DNA from: Flavobacteriales bacterium UBA952
GTDB lineage: Bacteria; Bacteroidota; Bacteroidia; Flavobacteriales_D; Crocinitomicaceae
Assembly (NCBI GenBank): GCA_905182495.1
Contig: CAJJBU010000015.1
Coordinates: 1 to 55,853 of the forward strand
DNA: 55,853 nucleotides
Reading direction: 5' to 3'
In this document: positions 1 through 8,767 of the stretch, one piece after another
Layout of the letters: each line of letters opens with the position of its first letter
Position numbering within the stretch: position 1 is the stretch's first letter
Made by a program: the position numbers and the translations under genes
Notes under the pieces: generated by a model
Seen by the model: the letters and a program-made list of their open reading frames with translations, nothing else
Databases searched by the model: none
Told to the model about the DNA's origin: nothing

Positions 1-96
1 AGGCAACTAAAGAACAAAATGTTTTGAACGTTGTTTTTCTCGAGTTAGCTATTTGATCCTTCCTAATTATATTTACAACTTCGACGCCAGCCAGAG

Positions 97-413
97 TCCG
101 CTATAGCGGAAAACAGAATCATCAACAGCTCAATATCTCCCTCCAAAAAGTTCGAGAAGCCTCCCTCCGGCTCCACGAAATCACAAAAGTGATTCAGCAC
201 GCCACAGGCGTGTCAGCGACGAAACCAGTCTCAACTGAAGCTCGCTTCAGGTTGAGGATGGTGAAGTTGTTGTGTCTTGCGAAGCAAGCTGATGCATATG
301 CTGTGATGAGTTGCCGGAGAGGAAATTTTATTGGAATAAATTCCTCTGGACTTAGGAAAGATCTAGCGGATATTGTAGGGTATATAAGAGTACGCTTTAT
401 AGCGTATTGTACT
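97..413. repeat. Hairpin-dense non-coding region
   Basis: This stretch carries at least six separate inverted repeats with short loops: a 14-nt perfect palindrome TCCGCTATAGCGGA at 97-110; AATCAC/GTGATT around AAAA at 179-194; CACGCC/GGCGTG around ACA at 198-212; an 11-bp stem with one bulged G at 230-256, loop CTCG; CTTGC/GCAAG around GAA at 276-288; AGAGGAA/TTCCTCT at 318-347; and TACGCT/AGCGTA around TTAT at 391-406. GCATATGC at 294-301 is another palindrome. The stems are GC-richer than the surroundings. A 76-codon open frame (189-419) crosses it but looks like no known protein. No transposase or reverse transcriptase is in view. It may be a structured RNA, a repetitive extragenic element, or a degraded mobile element. 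The hairpins are seen directly; the function is unknown. Confidence 0.6.
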
Positions 414-464
414 ATCTAATGTGTTTGTCTAATTTTAAAAAAAGAATTTTATGACACTAAATAA

Positions 465-2092
465 ATGGTTGTTGTTGATGATTGATCATTTAAGAATTTC
501 AAATAACAAAATGTAAACTAAAAAACAATGAGGTATTTATATGCAATATTAGTTCTCTTGGTTACTATAAACGTATCAGCACAAACAACAGATTGGGTAA
601 AATCATTTGGTGGTGATTTAGCAGATAAAGGAATAAGTATTGGGACAGATTCTCTTGGATATATTTATATAAGTGGATATTTTAATACTGCCGCTGACTT
701 TGGAGAAATTAGTCTGAGTAACCCCTTTCCAGAGGGGTCAAATAAAGAAGCCTTTTTATGCAAGGTAGATCCTTTGGGTAATGTTTTATGGGCTTTAGCT
801 GGAGGTGATGCAGGAGGGTGGTGTTGTGATGATAGGGCACTTGGCATGCATGTCACACCCGGTGGAGATGTATACATTACCGGAACCTTTTGGGGGGCCT
901 TTGTTATGGGCAGTTGCCCAAATCCAGGAGCAGATGCTAATGACACCTCTGTACTCGCTAAAATTGATTCAGATGGCAATTGTGTTTGGACTATTGCTTT
1001 TGGCGCTACAGAAGGGGCTGGAGACTTGCCTGAATGTCCTTCTCCAATATATGATGCTGATGACCAATCTTATGATGTAAAAGTAGATTCAGACGGGTTC
1101 ATTTATGTGACTGGATTCTTTTCTGGTCTTAGCGCAGATTTTGATGACTTTTCTATTCAAAATACTGATTGGAGCACCAACTGCACGCCAATGGGATATG
1201 TAGGTAAGTTAGACCAGAATGGCAATTGGTTGTGGGTAGATAAATTTGATGGCATAGAGGATAATAAAGGTTCTAGAGACAATAGAATAGCTATTGACTC
1301 CTATTCTAATATATATGTTTGTGGTGGCTTTGAAAACACAGCTAATTACGGTCCTCTTAGTGTTACTTCTGAAGGAGAATTTGATGCCTTTGTTTTTAAA
1401 ATGGATACAGAGGGCAATTGGATATGGGTGAAAAATGTAGGTAGTAATAAAAGTGATAGAGCTAACGGAATTGCCATAGATCGATGCGATAATATTTATA
1501 TTAATGGTGAATATAGAAACCCGATGGTCTTTGAAGGAGGAAACGCTTCAAATGGCACAGCCACCTTAAGTCACAAGCAAAAAAGAGATGTTTTTGTAGC
1601 AAAATGTACAATGGATGGTGAATGGATTTGGGCAAAGAGAGCTAGAAGCTCAGGTGTTGACAAAGCTTATCAAATGTTCGTAGATTATAACTCGCAAGTT
1701 TATGTTTGTGGAACAACTTCCGATACTACTATTTTTAGTCAAGATGTTGTGGTTATTCCTCCAAATGAAAGTGACACTACTAGTTCGGCTTTTGTTGCAC
1801 AGTTAGATGGAAATGGTGATGGAGAATGGCTGTGGGCAAAAGTAGCAGGAACTACTAGTTCAGATGAGGATAGGACAAACGATATATGTGCTGATGGGTT
1901 TGGCAATGTATATGCCGTGGGCTTCTATGAAAATGAGGCCACTTTTGATGATACAACACTAACGGCTGTGGGGAGTAAAGATATTTTCCTTTGGAAACTA
2001 CAGACTCAAGAAATACAGGGCAATTGCGAGGACGATATTGTAGCGGTAAATGAATTAGACATACCTGTGGTAAATATTTACCCAAATCCAGT
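465..2092 (+). repeat. Tandem duplication, unit 1
   Basis: Unit 1 of a near-identical direct repeat with a constant offset of 1809 bases to unit 2. It starts inside the leader of the first propeller gene, at an ATG encoding the relic tail MVVVDD-stop, and runs through the gene to the T9SS NP motif, where similarity to unit 2 stops abruptly. Only scattered, mostly synonymous, base differences separate the copies. Confidence 0.85.
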
Positions 2093-2294
2093 TCGTCATC
2101 ACATGACGATTGCAGGAGCAGGAGGATTTGAAGTGCGTATTACTGATACTTTCGGACGACTTATTCTCACTAAAACAATCATCGGGGATAAAGAATTATT
2201 GGAGGTTTCTGGTTTTTCCGCAGGTATTTATTTTTTAACTTTTCACAAAGAGGGAGTTACAGTCTTAACCAAAATGGTTGTGGTTGAGGATTGA
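528..2294 (+). CDS. Secreted SBBP-type beta-propeller protein, T9SS sorting tag, copy 1
   Basis: A 588-residue exoprotein. Residues 1-18 form a signal peptide ending VSAQ. The body holds about seven SBBP-like repeats of the form 'D..GN.Y..G.F....F', with recurring W.W pairs, which fits a single seven-bladed propeller. The last 70 residues are a type A T9SS sorting domain starting at IYPNPV and ending KMVVVED. Such proteins are exported by Sec and then delivered to the surface or medium by T9SS; the substrate is unknown. The next gene is an almost identical paralog for the first 525 or so residues but has a different tag. The leader shows no Shine-Dalgarno sequence, as is usual in this phylum. 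The start is supported by the signal peptide and by identity of both leaders. Confidence 0.9.
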   Translation: MRYLYAILVLLVTINVSAQTTDWVKSFGGDLADKGISIGTDSLGYIYISGYFNTAADFGEISLSNPFPEGSNKEAFLCKVDPLGNVLWALAGGDAGGWCCDDRALGMHVTPGGDVYITGTFWGAFVMGSCPNPGADANDTSVLAKIDSDGNCVWTIAFGATEGAGDLPECPSPIYDADDQSYDVKVDSDGFIYVTGFFSGLSADFDDFSIQNTDWSTNCTPMGYVGKLDQNGNWLWVDKFDGIEDNKGSRDNRIAIDSYSNIYVCGGFENTANYGPLSVTSEGEFDAFVFKMDTEGNWIWVKNVGSNKSDRANGIAIDRCDNIYINGEYRNPMVFEGGNASNGTATLSHKQKRDVFVAKCTMDGEWIWAKRARSSGVDKAYQMFVDYNSQVYVCGTTSDTTIFSQDVVVIPPNESDTTSSAFVAQLDGNGDGEWLWAKVAGTTSSDEDRTNDICADGFGNVYAVGFYENEATFDDTTLTAVGSKDIFLWKLQTQEIQGNCEDDIVAVNELDIPVVNIYPNPVRHHMTIAGAGGFEVRITDTFGRLILTKTIIGDKELLEVSGFSAGIYFLTFHKEGVTVLTKMVVVED

Positions 2295-3901
2295 TCATTT
2301 AAGAATTTCAAATAACAAAATGTAAACTAAAAAACAATGAGGTATTTATACGCAACATTATTCCTCTTGGTTACTATAAACGTATCAGCACAAACAACAG
2401 ATTGGGTAAAATCATTTGGTGGTGATTTAGCAGATAAAGGAATAAGTATTGGGACAGATTCTCTTGGATATATTTATATAAGTGGATATTTTAATACTGC
2501 CGCTGACTTTGGAGAAATTAGTCTGAGTAACCCCTTTCCAGAGGGGTCAAATAAAGAAGCCTTTTTATGCAAGGTAGATCCTTTGGGTAATGTTTTATGG
2601 GCTTTAGCTGGTGGTGATGCAGGAGGGTGGTGTTGTGATGATAGGGCACTTGGCATGCATGTCACACCCGGTGGAGATGTATACATTACCGGAACCTTTT
2701 GGGGGGCCTTTGTTATGGGCAGTTGCCCAAATCCAGGAGCAGATGCTAATGACACCTCTGTACTCGCTAAAATTGATTCAGATGGCAATTGTGTTTGGAC
2801 TATTGCTTTTGGCGCTACAGAAGGGGCTGGAGACTTGCCTGAATGTCCTTCTCCAATATATGATGCTGATGACCAATCTTATGATGTAAAAGTAGATTCA
2901 GACGGGTTCATTTATGTGACTGGATTCTTTTCTGGTCTTAGCGCAGATTTTGATGACTTTTCTATTCAAAATACTGATTGGAGCACCAACTGCACGCCAA
3001 TGGGATATGTAGGTAAGTTAGACCAGAATGGCAATTGGTTGTGGGTAGATAAATTTGATGGCATAGAGGACAATAAAGGTTCTAGAGACAATAGAATAGC
3101 TATTGACTCCTATTCTAATATATATGTTTGTGGTGGCTTTGAAAACACAGCGAATTACGGTCCTCTTAGTGTTACTTCTGAAGGAGAATTTGATGCCTTT
3201 GTTTTTAAAATGGATACAGAGGGCAATTGGATATGGGTGAAAAATGTAGGTAGTAATAAAAGTGATAGAGCTAACGGGATTGCCATAGATCGATGCGATA
3301 ATATTTATATTAATGGTGAATATAGAAACCCGATGGTCTTTGAAGGAGGAAACGCTTCAAATGGCACAGCCACCTTAAGTCACAAGCAAAAAAGAGATGT
3401 TTTTGTAGCAAAATGTACAATGGATGGTGAATGGATTTGGGCAAAGAGAGCTAGAAGCTCAGGTGTTGACAAAGCTTATCAAATGTTCGTAGATTATAAC
3501 TCGCAAGTTTATGTTTGTGGAACAACTTCCGATACTACTATTTTTAGTCAAGATGTTGTGGTTATTCCTCCAAATGAAAGTGACACTACTAGTTCGGCTT
3601 TTGTTGCACAGTTAGATGGAAATGGTGATGGAGAATGGCTGTGGGCAAAAGTAGCAGGAACTACTAGTTCAGATGAGGATAGGACAAACGATATATGTGC
3701 TGATGGGTTTGGCAATGTATATGCCGTGGGCTTCTATGAAAATGAGGCCACTTTTGATGATACAACACTAACGGCTGTGGGGAGTAAAGATATTTTCCTT
3801 TGGAAACTACAGACTCAAGAAATACAAGGCAATTGCGAGGACGATATTGTAGCGGTAAATGAATTAGACATACCTGTGGTAAATGTTTACCCAAATCCGG
3901 T
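2274..3901 (+). repeat. Tandem duplication, unit 2
   Basis: Unit 2 of the direct repeat. It begins in the last codons of the first propeller gene (MVVVED-stop), covers the 40-base leader and the second propeller gene, and ends at the YPNPV motif of the sorting domain. Beyond this point the two genes are unrelated at the DNA level. Confidence 0.85.
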
Positions 3902-4100
3902 AATAGATATGATCAATATTGATGTTTCGGGCAACCTAAAATATGAGGCAACTATTTATGATTTACAAGGAAGAATAATGATCAGTACAACAAACCAGTC
4001 TACAATTGATATTCAAACCTTACCTCAAGGAACTTATTTAATTAAAATCACAGACTTAGACTCTGGTCAAAATGTAAGTGAAAAAATAATTATAGAATAA
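2337..4100 (+). CDS. Secreted SBBP-type beta-propeller protein, T9SS sorting tag, copy 2
   Basis: A 587-residue tandem paralog of the preceding gene. The signal peptide differs at two positions (TLF for ILV); the seven propeller repeats are essentially unchanged. From the YPNPV motif on, the sequence is a different type A sorting domain (VIDMINIDVSG to EKIIIE), sharing only family-level features with copy 1. The intergenic gap is 42 bases and is itself duplicated. Low synonymous divergence implies recent duplication or continuing gene conversion over the propeller, with the secretion tag exchanged. Whether both are expressed cannot be told. Confidence 0.9.
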   Translation: MRYLYATLFLLVTINVSAQTTDWVKSFGGDLADKGISIGTDSLGYIYISGYFNTAADFGEISLSNPFPEGSNKEAFLCKVDPLGNVLWALAGGDAGGWCCDDRALGMHVTPGGDVYITGTFWGAFVMGSCPNPGADANDTSVLAKIDSDGNCVWTIAFGATEGAGDLPECPSPIYDADDQSYDVKVDSDGFIYVTGFFSGLSADFDDFSIQNTDWSTNCTPMGYVGKLDQNGNWLWVDKFDGIEDNKGSRDNRIAIDSYSNIYVCGGFENTANYGPLSVTSEGEFDAFVFKMDTEGNWIWVKNVGSNKSDRANGIAIDRCDNIYINGEYRNPMVFEGGNASNGTATLSHKQKRDVFVAKCTMDGEWIWAKRARSSGVDKAYQMFVDYNSQVYVCGTTSDTTIFSQDVVVIPPNESDTTSSAFVAQLDGNGDGEWLWAKVAGTTSSDEDRTNDICADGFGNVYAVGFYENEATFDDTTLTAVGSKDIFLWKLQTQEIQGNCEDDIVAVNELDIPVVNVYPNPVIDMINIDVSGNLKYEATIYDLQGRIMISTTNQSTIDIQTLPQGTYLIKITDLDSGQNVSEKIIIE

Positions 4101-4123
4101 ACGCTTAACAAACAACTAAGATT

Positions 4124-5266
4124 ATGAAAAAATTACTACTAGTATTAATTTGCTTACCCTCTATTGGGTTTGGGCAATGTGATAGACAACAAATAGTTGA
4201 CAATTACAATAATATATATTTAGGCAGTGAGGTTTCAACACTTCAATTAGGATGGACGGGAAATATAAACACTTGTGATCCCGGTACAATCTCAACTCTC
4301 TCAATAAACAATACACTAGATAGAATAAACTATTTTAGAGATTTAGTAGGATTGCCTTCAGACATTATCTTTGACCCAATTTTAAATCAAAAATGCCAAG
4401 AATCAGCATTAATGATGGAGGCAAATGGAACAGTAGATCATTACCCTCCAGCAAGTTGGAATTGTTATACCACAGATGGAGCATCTGCTGCTGCAATATC
4501 CAATTTAGCTTTTGGTATACATTCCTCAGACGCTATCACTGGACTTATACAGGACCCTGGAATTAACAATTACCTTGTTGGACATAGAAGATGGCTCTTA
4601 TACACTAGAGCAAATACTTTTGGAACAGGTTCTACTGAAAATACAAATGTAACCTGGGTGATAGATATACCGAGTTTTAACGAGCCATTCTATGAATTTG
4701 TAGCTTATCCATCTGAAGGTTTTTTTCCTGCTCCCTTAGTATTTGAGAGATGGTCTTTTTCTTTACCAGATGCAGACTTTAGTAATACTACAATATCTAT
4801 GACTGATGAGCAAGGAATAAATATTCCTCTAACAATTGAACCGGCGTTTTCTGGAGCTGGTGATAATACAATAGTATGGGTGCCTGATCAGGCTTATTTA
4901 AACCTAAATAGCTCTGAGGATGAAAAATATACTATAAACATATCAAGTTTTTCTATAGTACTACCCATTGCAAACGTACCGCCCATTATTGTACCTCCTT
5001 ACAGCTATGAAGTTATTATAATGACTGAAATGAATGGTTCTAATCTAGTTCACCCACCAAATTGCCCTAACTTGACTGTATGGGATGAAGACTCCTGCTC
5101 CTGTATCAATCAAAGTACATCTTTATTCACTATCCCAACACCATCTACTCGAAAGCTTGATAAAGTAGTTGATGCTTTAGGAAGAGAAGTCAATCACACT
5201 TACAACCAAATCCTATTCTACATCTATGATGATGGTTCAGTAGAGCAGAAGTTTTTTGTTGAGTAG
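4124..5266 (+). CDS. Secreted CAP/SCP-domain protein
   Basis: A 380-residue exoprotein. The signal peptide is MKKLLLVLICLPSIGFGQ. Residues about 60-175 show a CAP (SCP/PR1-like) fold: 'NNTLDRINYFRDLVGLP', 'CQESALMMEANGTVDHYP' and 'YLVGHRRWLLY', where the last motif resembles those of bacterial CAP proteins. The C-terminus (KVVDALGREV ... LFYIYDDGSVEQKFFVE) is a tail often seen on Flavobacteriia exoproteins and related to the T9SS sorting domain. The gene follows the propeller pair by 23 bases on the same strand and may be read with it. CAP domains occur in secreted adhesins, lipid binders and lytic proteins; the role here is open. Confidence 0.85.
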   Translation: MKKLLLVLICLPSIGFGQCDRQQIVDNYNNIYLGSEVSTLQLGWTGNINTCDPGTISTLSINNTLDRINYFRDLVGLPSDIIFDPILNQKCQESALMMEANGTVDHYPPASWNCYTTDGASAAAISNLAFGIHSSDAITGLIQDPGINNYLVGHRRWLLYTRANTFGTGSTENTNVTWVIDIPSFNEPFYEFVAYPSEGFFPAPLVFERWSFSLPDADFSNTTISMTDEQGINIPLTIEPAFSGAGDNTIVWVPDQAYLNLNSSEDEKYTINISSFSIVLPIANVPPIIVPPYSYEVIIMTEMNGSNLVHPPNCPNLTVWDEDSCSCINQSTSLFTIPTPSTRKLDKVVDALGREVNHTYNQILFYIYDDGSVEQKFFVE

Positions 5267-5370
5267 TTTTCAAGGCCTGATTTTAAACCCCTCCAAATCC
5301 TCCTCAAAATGTTTCGACTTCTCGCCACGCTTCTCCGGGCTATTAACTATATCATTTGACATATTTTAAA

Positions 5371-5670
5371 TTAATTGGATTCTTTTCCCTTCGAGGTGAC
5401 TTCACCTTGAATTTCACCTAGTACACCTACCATTTCCGCCTCCATTTTTCGCAACTCTAGCATTTTCAAATCTTTGTCATATTCAAAATCTCCCGTCTGA
5501 ATCCATTCCATGATCTCCTCTTTATAAGCATGCTCATAGGCTAAAGCCTCCTCGGATTCATGCTCGACGATATACAGAATATACAATTCCCGACCTTCAT
5601 TTGTCTTTTCCATAGGAACGACAAAACCGACACTTAACAACCAACTAAAAATCAAACTACTCATATTCAT
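5371..5670 (-). CDS. Small hypothetical exported protein
   Basis: A 99-residue protein that I do not recognise. Residues 1-20 are hydrophobic and could be a short signal peptide or a membrane anchor (SSLIFSWLLSVGFVVP). The remainder is strongly acidic and probably helical (EHESEEALAYEHAYKEEIMEWIQ). Translation could start at either of two nearby Met codons (MNM). It stands alone, convergent with the CAP gene. Base composition and residue make-up look coding, but no family is evident, so it could be lineage-specific. Confidence 0.55.
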   Translation of the reverse strand: MNMSSLIFSWLLSVGFVVPMEKTNEGRELYILYIVEHESEEALAYEHAYKEEIMEWIQTGDFEYDKDLKMLELRKMEAEMVGVLGEIQGEVTSKGKESN

Positions 5671-5967
5671 AAATATTATTTATTTATGACCATAACGCAA
5701 TTAATTGAAAGAGATACAGAACATCGAAAATATTGACTAATTTCAAACCTAGAAGGTGGTGAAAAAAGCACGATTTGTCGCTATTGTGTCACCAACGAAA
5801 ATAAAATAAGCGCAATAACCCTAGTATTTAAAAGGCTTTAGAGTAGGTTTCGAATCCCAGAGGGATCACTTGGAGAAATCCAAAATCTATCTAAAAAAAT
5901 ATTTTTTTGAATGTCTTTCACAACGGATTTGAAATAAGGTTCAAACACTTCTATTGGGATCTTAAAC

Positions 5968-8169
5968 CTACTGCTTAATGAAAACTGTAGGTATAAAGTT
6001 TCCTTCAATATGAATCGTATAAGTTCCTGTAGCGAGTTTCCCGAGTGACACCTCGGTATAAATCCCCTCAAGCATCCCATTGACCACCTGACGTCCCTGC
6101 TGATCGTATATTGAGAACTTGTTGTTCAAGGAACTTTCTGATTGTATGGTAATTATGTCTGAAGTTGGGTTTGGATGCAGCTGATACAGTTGAGTTGTAT
6201 TTTCATGGATGGAAGACATACCCGTAGTAAAAATATAATCCGTTTCAATAAGGTCATCTGAACAGGACCCATTCAAATCGGCTGCAGACAAAACAACAGA
6301 AAAAGAACCATTTGAGATATACTCGTGGAATACATTTAGGTTATTGGATTGAATTGTGGTGCCGTCTCCAAAATCCCATGAGAAATTGTAATTCTCCATA
6401 TTTGGAGTTGTGTTGGTGAATTGCACTGCAAATGGAGGCGCAGTAAATAACTGTTGGCTGGCATTAAAGCTCAATTCAAAACCCACATCAATAAATGTGA
6501 AATCCAATACCACAATTGAGTCACAGCCATTGCCCCCCTCAAAGTTCTGCGTATATGATCCTGAATCATAAATCAAATCTCCATTCCAGTCATAAATCGA
6601 TCCACAAACAGCAGAATCACTAATGTAGTTTGTCGTTGGTGCAGCCGTATTTATAGAAACATATGCGGTATCACTACACTCTCCGTTATTGACATAAAGT
6701 ATCGCAGAGGCGTCAATTGCGTCGGAATAAAAATGGCTAATATTTTCAGGTATGGAACCATTGTAGTAGGTGCCGTCACCAAAATCCAGATAGAAATAAT
6801 CTCCGACGCTAACGCTGTAATCAAAAGCAACAATGATTGGTACACACCCCAGGACGGGAGCAATATCCATAGATGCTGTTATTGCATTAATCGCAATAGC
6901 TATTGTGGTATCATAACTACAACCAAAATCATCCATGACATTGAAAGTATAGCTTCCACCAACATTTTCAGGAGCCACAATGATCGATGAATCTCCGATA
7001 TTGTTTAAAATCGTTGCGTTAGGCGACCACCATGCCGAATCCAATGTGTTTTGATAACCAGACACGCCACTTGTTGACTCATAAAAATCTATACCCCAAC
7101 CGAAAATATAACCGTCATCAATACCTAAATTATCCTGTATAAAAAGGGTCCATTCGCCGTTAAAGGGACATCCTGTAAAATCAGAAAAAGAATTATCTGG
7201 CTCGTAAATATTTTCTGGACTTACTGATGGGTTCCCATTCCCAAAGATTGGAGCAGGAATAGTATTTCCCCAGTTTTGCGTCATTGGACCTATATCGTTG
7301 AGCACAGAGCTAAAACAATATTCCCAGCCTTCACCAGGGCTACCGCCTCCAAAATCATCAATAGGATCTCCCAAATACGTCCCACCGCCGCTATTTCCCC
7401 CAGGCAAGGCGCCACCACCACCACCATATGAATTTACAAGAGCTACTGTTGTTCCGTTTGGACATTCTAACCAAATCTCCAGGTCACCCGAGTAGGAATG
7501 CTCCATAGTAACACACACCTGACTGAGGTCTTGAGCGCTTGTAATTGTGCCTCCAGGAGAAAAACCTTCTATCGTAATAGGAGCTTCATACTGAGCTCCT
7601 GAACCATCTGGCAGATAGGTCAAGCCATCAAAATACTGTGAAGAACCAAAACTACCACCCGGAATAGTAAAGGACGACCCTTCACCATTCGCTCCACCAA
7701 TTATTTGTGTGCTCGAACCTTCACATATTGAATCCTCTAATACATACACGCCCGAGAAATCGGGTGGTATACCTACGCGTATTTTACTCGTGATTTCTAA
7801 ACTCCCTCCGATTTGATCGGTGACAATGAGGTTTACCAAATAACCATTGGCTAAACTTGCCACGAAAATAATAGTATCGTTATTGGAATAGGTGAGATCA
7901 CCAATACTCCATGCAAAATCAATATTTACATTCACATCTTGGGAATAACCTATACCTGTAGATTCTAATGAATTATAAAAATCAGGTGTTGCTACATATA
8001 CAACGGTATCGCCCATACAAATATCTACAAAACCCGTATCTGAAGGGTTTAAATCATTCACTAAAGATCCATTCACATAGGCCTCCATGTGCGAAATGAA
8101 AACTTGATTGGTTTGAGATTTCAGCGATTGTAAACAAAAAAATAAATTAAGGATAAGAATATATTTCAT
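5968..8169 (-). CDS. Secreted P-domain / PKD-domain protein with T9SS tag
   Basis: A 733-residue exoprotein. The signal peptide is MKYILILNLFFCLQSLKSQ. An N-terminal Ig-like part is followed at about 165-370 by a proprotein-convertase P-domain-like jelly roll (HSYSGDLEIWLECPNGT, then FNGEWTLFIQDNLGIDDGYIFGWGIDF) containing a Gly-rich insertion (GGGGGALPGGNSGGG). A PKD repeat lies at about 590-650 (FSWDFGDGT). The last 75 residues are a type A sorting domain (LHPNPTSDIITIQ to VFIKQ). No protease triad is visible, so it is more likely an adhesin or carrier than an enzyme. It is 43 bases downstream of the thioredoxin-like gene on the same strand and might be read from it. Confidence 0.88.
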   Translation of the reverse strand: MKYILILNLFFCLQSLKSQTNQVFISHMEAYVNGSLVNDLNPSDTGFVDICMGDTVVYVATPDFYNSLESTGIGYSQDVNVNIDFAWSIGDLTYSNNDTIIFVASLANGYLVNLIVTDQIGGSLEITSKIRVGIPPDFSGVYVLEDSICEGSSTQIIGGANGEGSSFTIPGGSFGSSQYFDGLTYLPDGSGAQYEAPITIEGFSPGGTITSAQDLSQVCVTMEHSYSGDLEIWLECPNGTTVALVNSYGGGGGALPGGNSGGGTYLGDPIDDFGGGSPGEGWEYCFSSVLNDIGPMTQNWGNTIPAPIFGNGNPSVSPENIYEPDNSFSDFTGCPFNGEWTLFIQDNLGIDDGYIFGWGIDFYESTSGVSGYQNTLDSAWWSPNATILNNIGDSSIIVAPENVGGSYTFNVMDDFGCSYDTTIAIAINAITASMDIAPVLGCVPIIVAFDYSVSVGDYFYLDFGDGTYYNGSIPENISHFYSDAIDASAILYVNNGECSDTAYVSINTAAPTTNYISDSAVCGSIYDWNGDLIYDSGSYTQNFEGGNGCDSIVVLDFTFIDVGFELSFNASQQLFTAPPFAVQFTNTTPNMENYNFSWDFGDGTTIQSNNLNVFHEYISNGSFSVVLSAADLNGSCSDDLIETDYIFTTGMSSIHENTTQLYQLHPNPTSDIITIQSESSLNNKFSIYDQQGRQVVNGMLEGIYTEVSLGKLATGTYTIHIEGNFIPTVFIKQ

Positions 8170-8211
8170 ATTTCAAATTGATTACACTAAATATAGATAT
8201 ATATTCAAGAA

Positions 8212-8763
8212 TTATTTCCACTTGATACTGCACCCCACAGAAGGCTGTTGGTTTTCGGTAATCAATTCACCATTTAATAAGCTGTTTAAAGCCCCCCTCA
8301 GGTCTTTACCAGAAACCTCAATTTCATTCCCTGGAGAGGAATCATCAAGCCTACCTCGATACACCAATGTATTGTTTTTATCATAAAGGTAGAACTCAGG
8401 GGTGCATTCAGCCTTTAAAGTTTTCGCTACGTTTTGCGTTTCATCAAACAAATAAGGAAAGCCCAACCCCAAACTAGTAAAAAGCCTTTTCATCTCGCTA
8501 GGTCCATCCTGAGGGTAATTACTGACATCATTTGAGCCAATAGCCACCAAATCTATTTGAGTGCCAATAGCACCGGCCAATCGCTGAAGCTCTTCATGGT
8601 AATGAATCACGTAAGGGCAATGGTTGCAAATCAGCATGATTAAAGTCGGTTTCTCGTTATTTAGAGAAGTTGATGAATACAATCGATCATCTAAAGAGTT
8701 TACAAGCTCAAATTCCGGAATTTTAGTTCCTAAATCAAGCATAGAAGAATACTTTAAAGCCAT
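8212..8763 (-). CDS. Thioredoxin-like (AhpC/TSA-fold) family protein
   Basis: A 183-residue cytoplasmic-type protein without signal peptide. The fold is that of the redoxin/thioredoxin-like family found widely in Bacteroidota: 'G..IPEF.L', then the redox motif C-N-H-C in LICNHCPYVIHYHEEL (about residues 46-49), a later Cys in 'KAECTPEFYLYD' (cis-Pro loop), and 'YRGRLDD'. The CxxC and TPEF motifs indicate a thiol-disulfide or peroxiredoxin-like activity; the substrate is unknown. It is the last gene of a three-gene unit, 4 bases after the YncE-like gene. Confidence 0.85.
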   Translation of the reverse strand: MALKYSSMLDLGTKIPEFELVNSLDDRLYSSTSLNNEKPTLIMLICNHCPYVIHYHEELQRLAGAIGTQIDLVAIGSNDVSNYPQDGPSEMKRLFTSLGLGFPYLFDETQNVAKTLKAECTPEFYLYDKNNTLVYRGRLDDSSPGNEIEVSGKDLRGALNSLLNGELITENQQPSVGCSIKWK

Positions 8764-8767
8764 TTTT

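Noticed and set aside
97..413. Retron, integron attC array or CRISPR array
   Set aside because: No reverse transcriptase, integrase or cas gene is present, and the hairpins differ from each other in sequence and spacing, so no regular repeat-spacer pattern exists.
189..419. 76-codon open frame in the hairpin region
   Set aside because: The composition is unlike the neighbouring proteins, it is made largely of hairpin arms, and it has no recognisable domain or leader.
665..979. Antisense frame of 104 codons, repeated at 2474-2788
   Set aside because: It is preserved in both units only because the DNA is duplicated; it lies antisense to the propeller codons.
5845..5857. T-loop-like string GGTTTCGAATCCC suggesting a tRNA
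   Set aside because: No acceptor, D or anticodon stems can be paired around it; it lies in an AT-rich gap.
5838..6080. Minus-strand frame of 80 codons overlapping the P-domain gene's end
   Set aside because: It overlaps the sorting domain of the clear exoprotein in another frame and has no domain or signal of its own.
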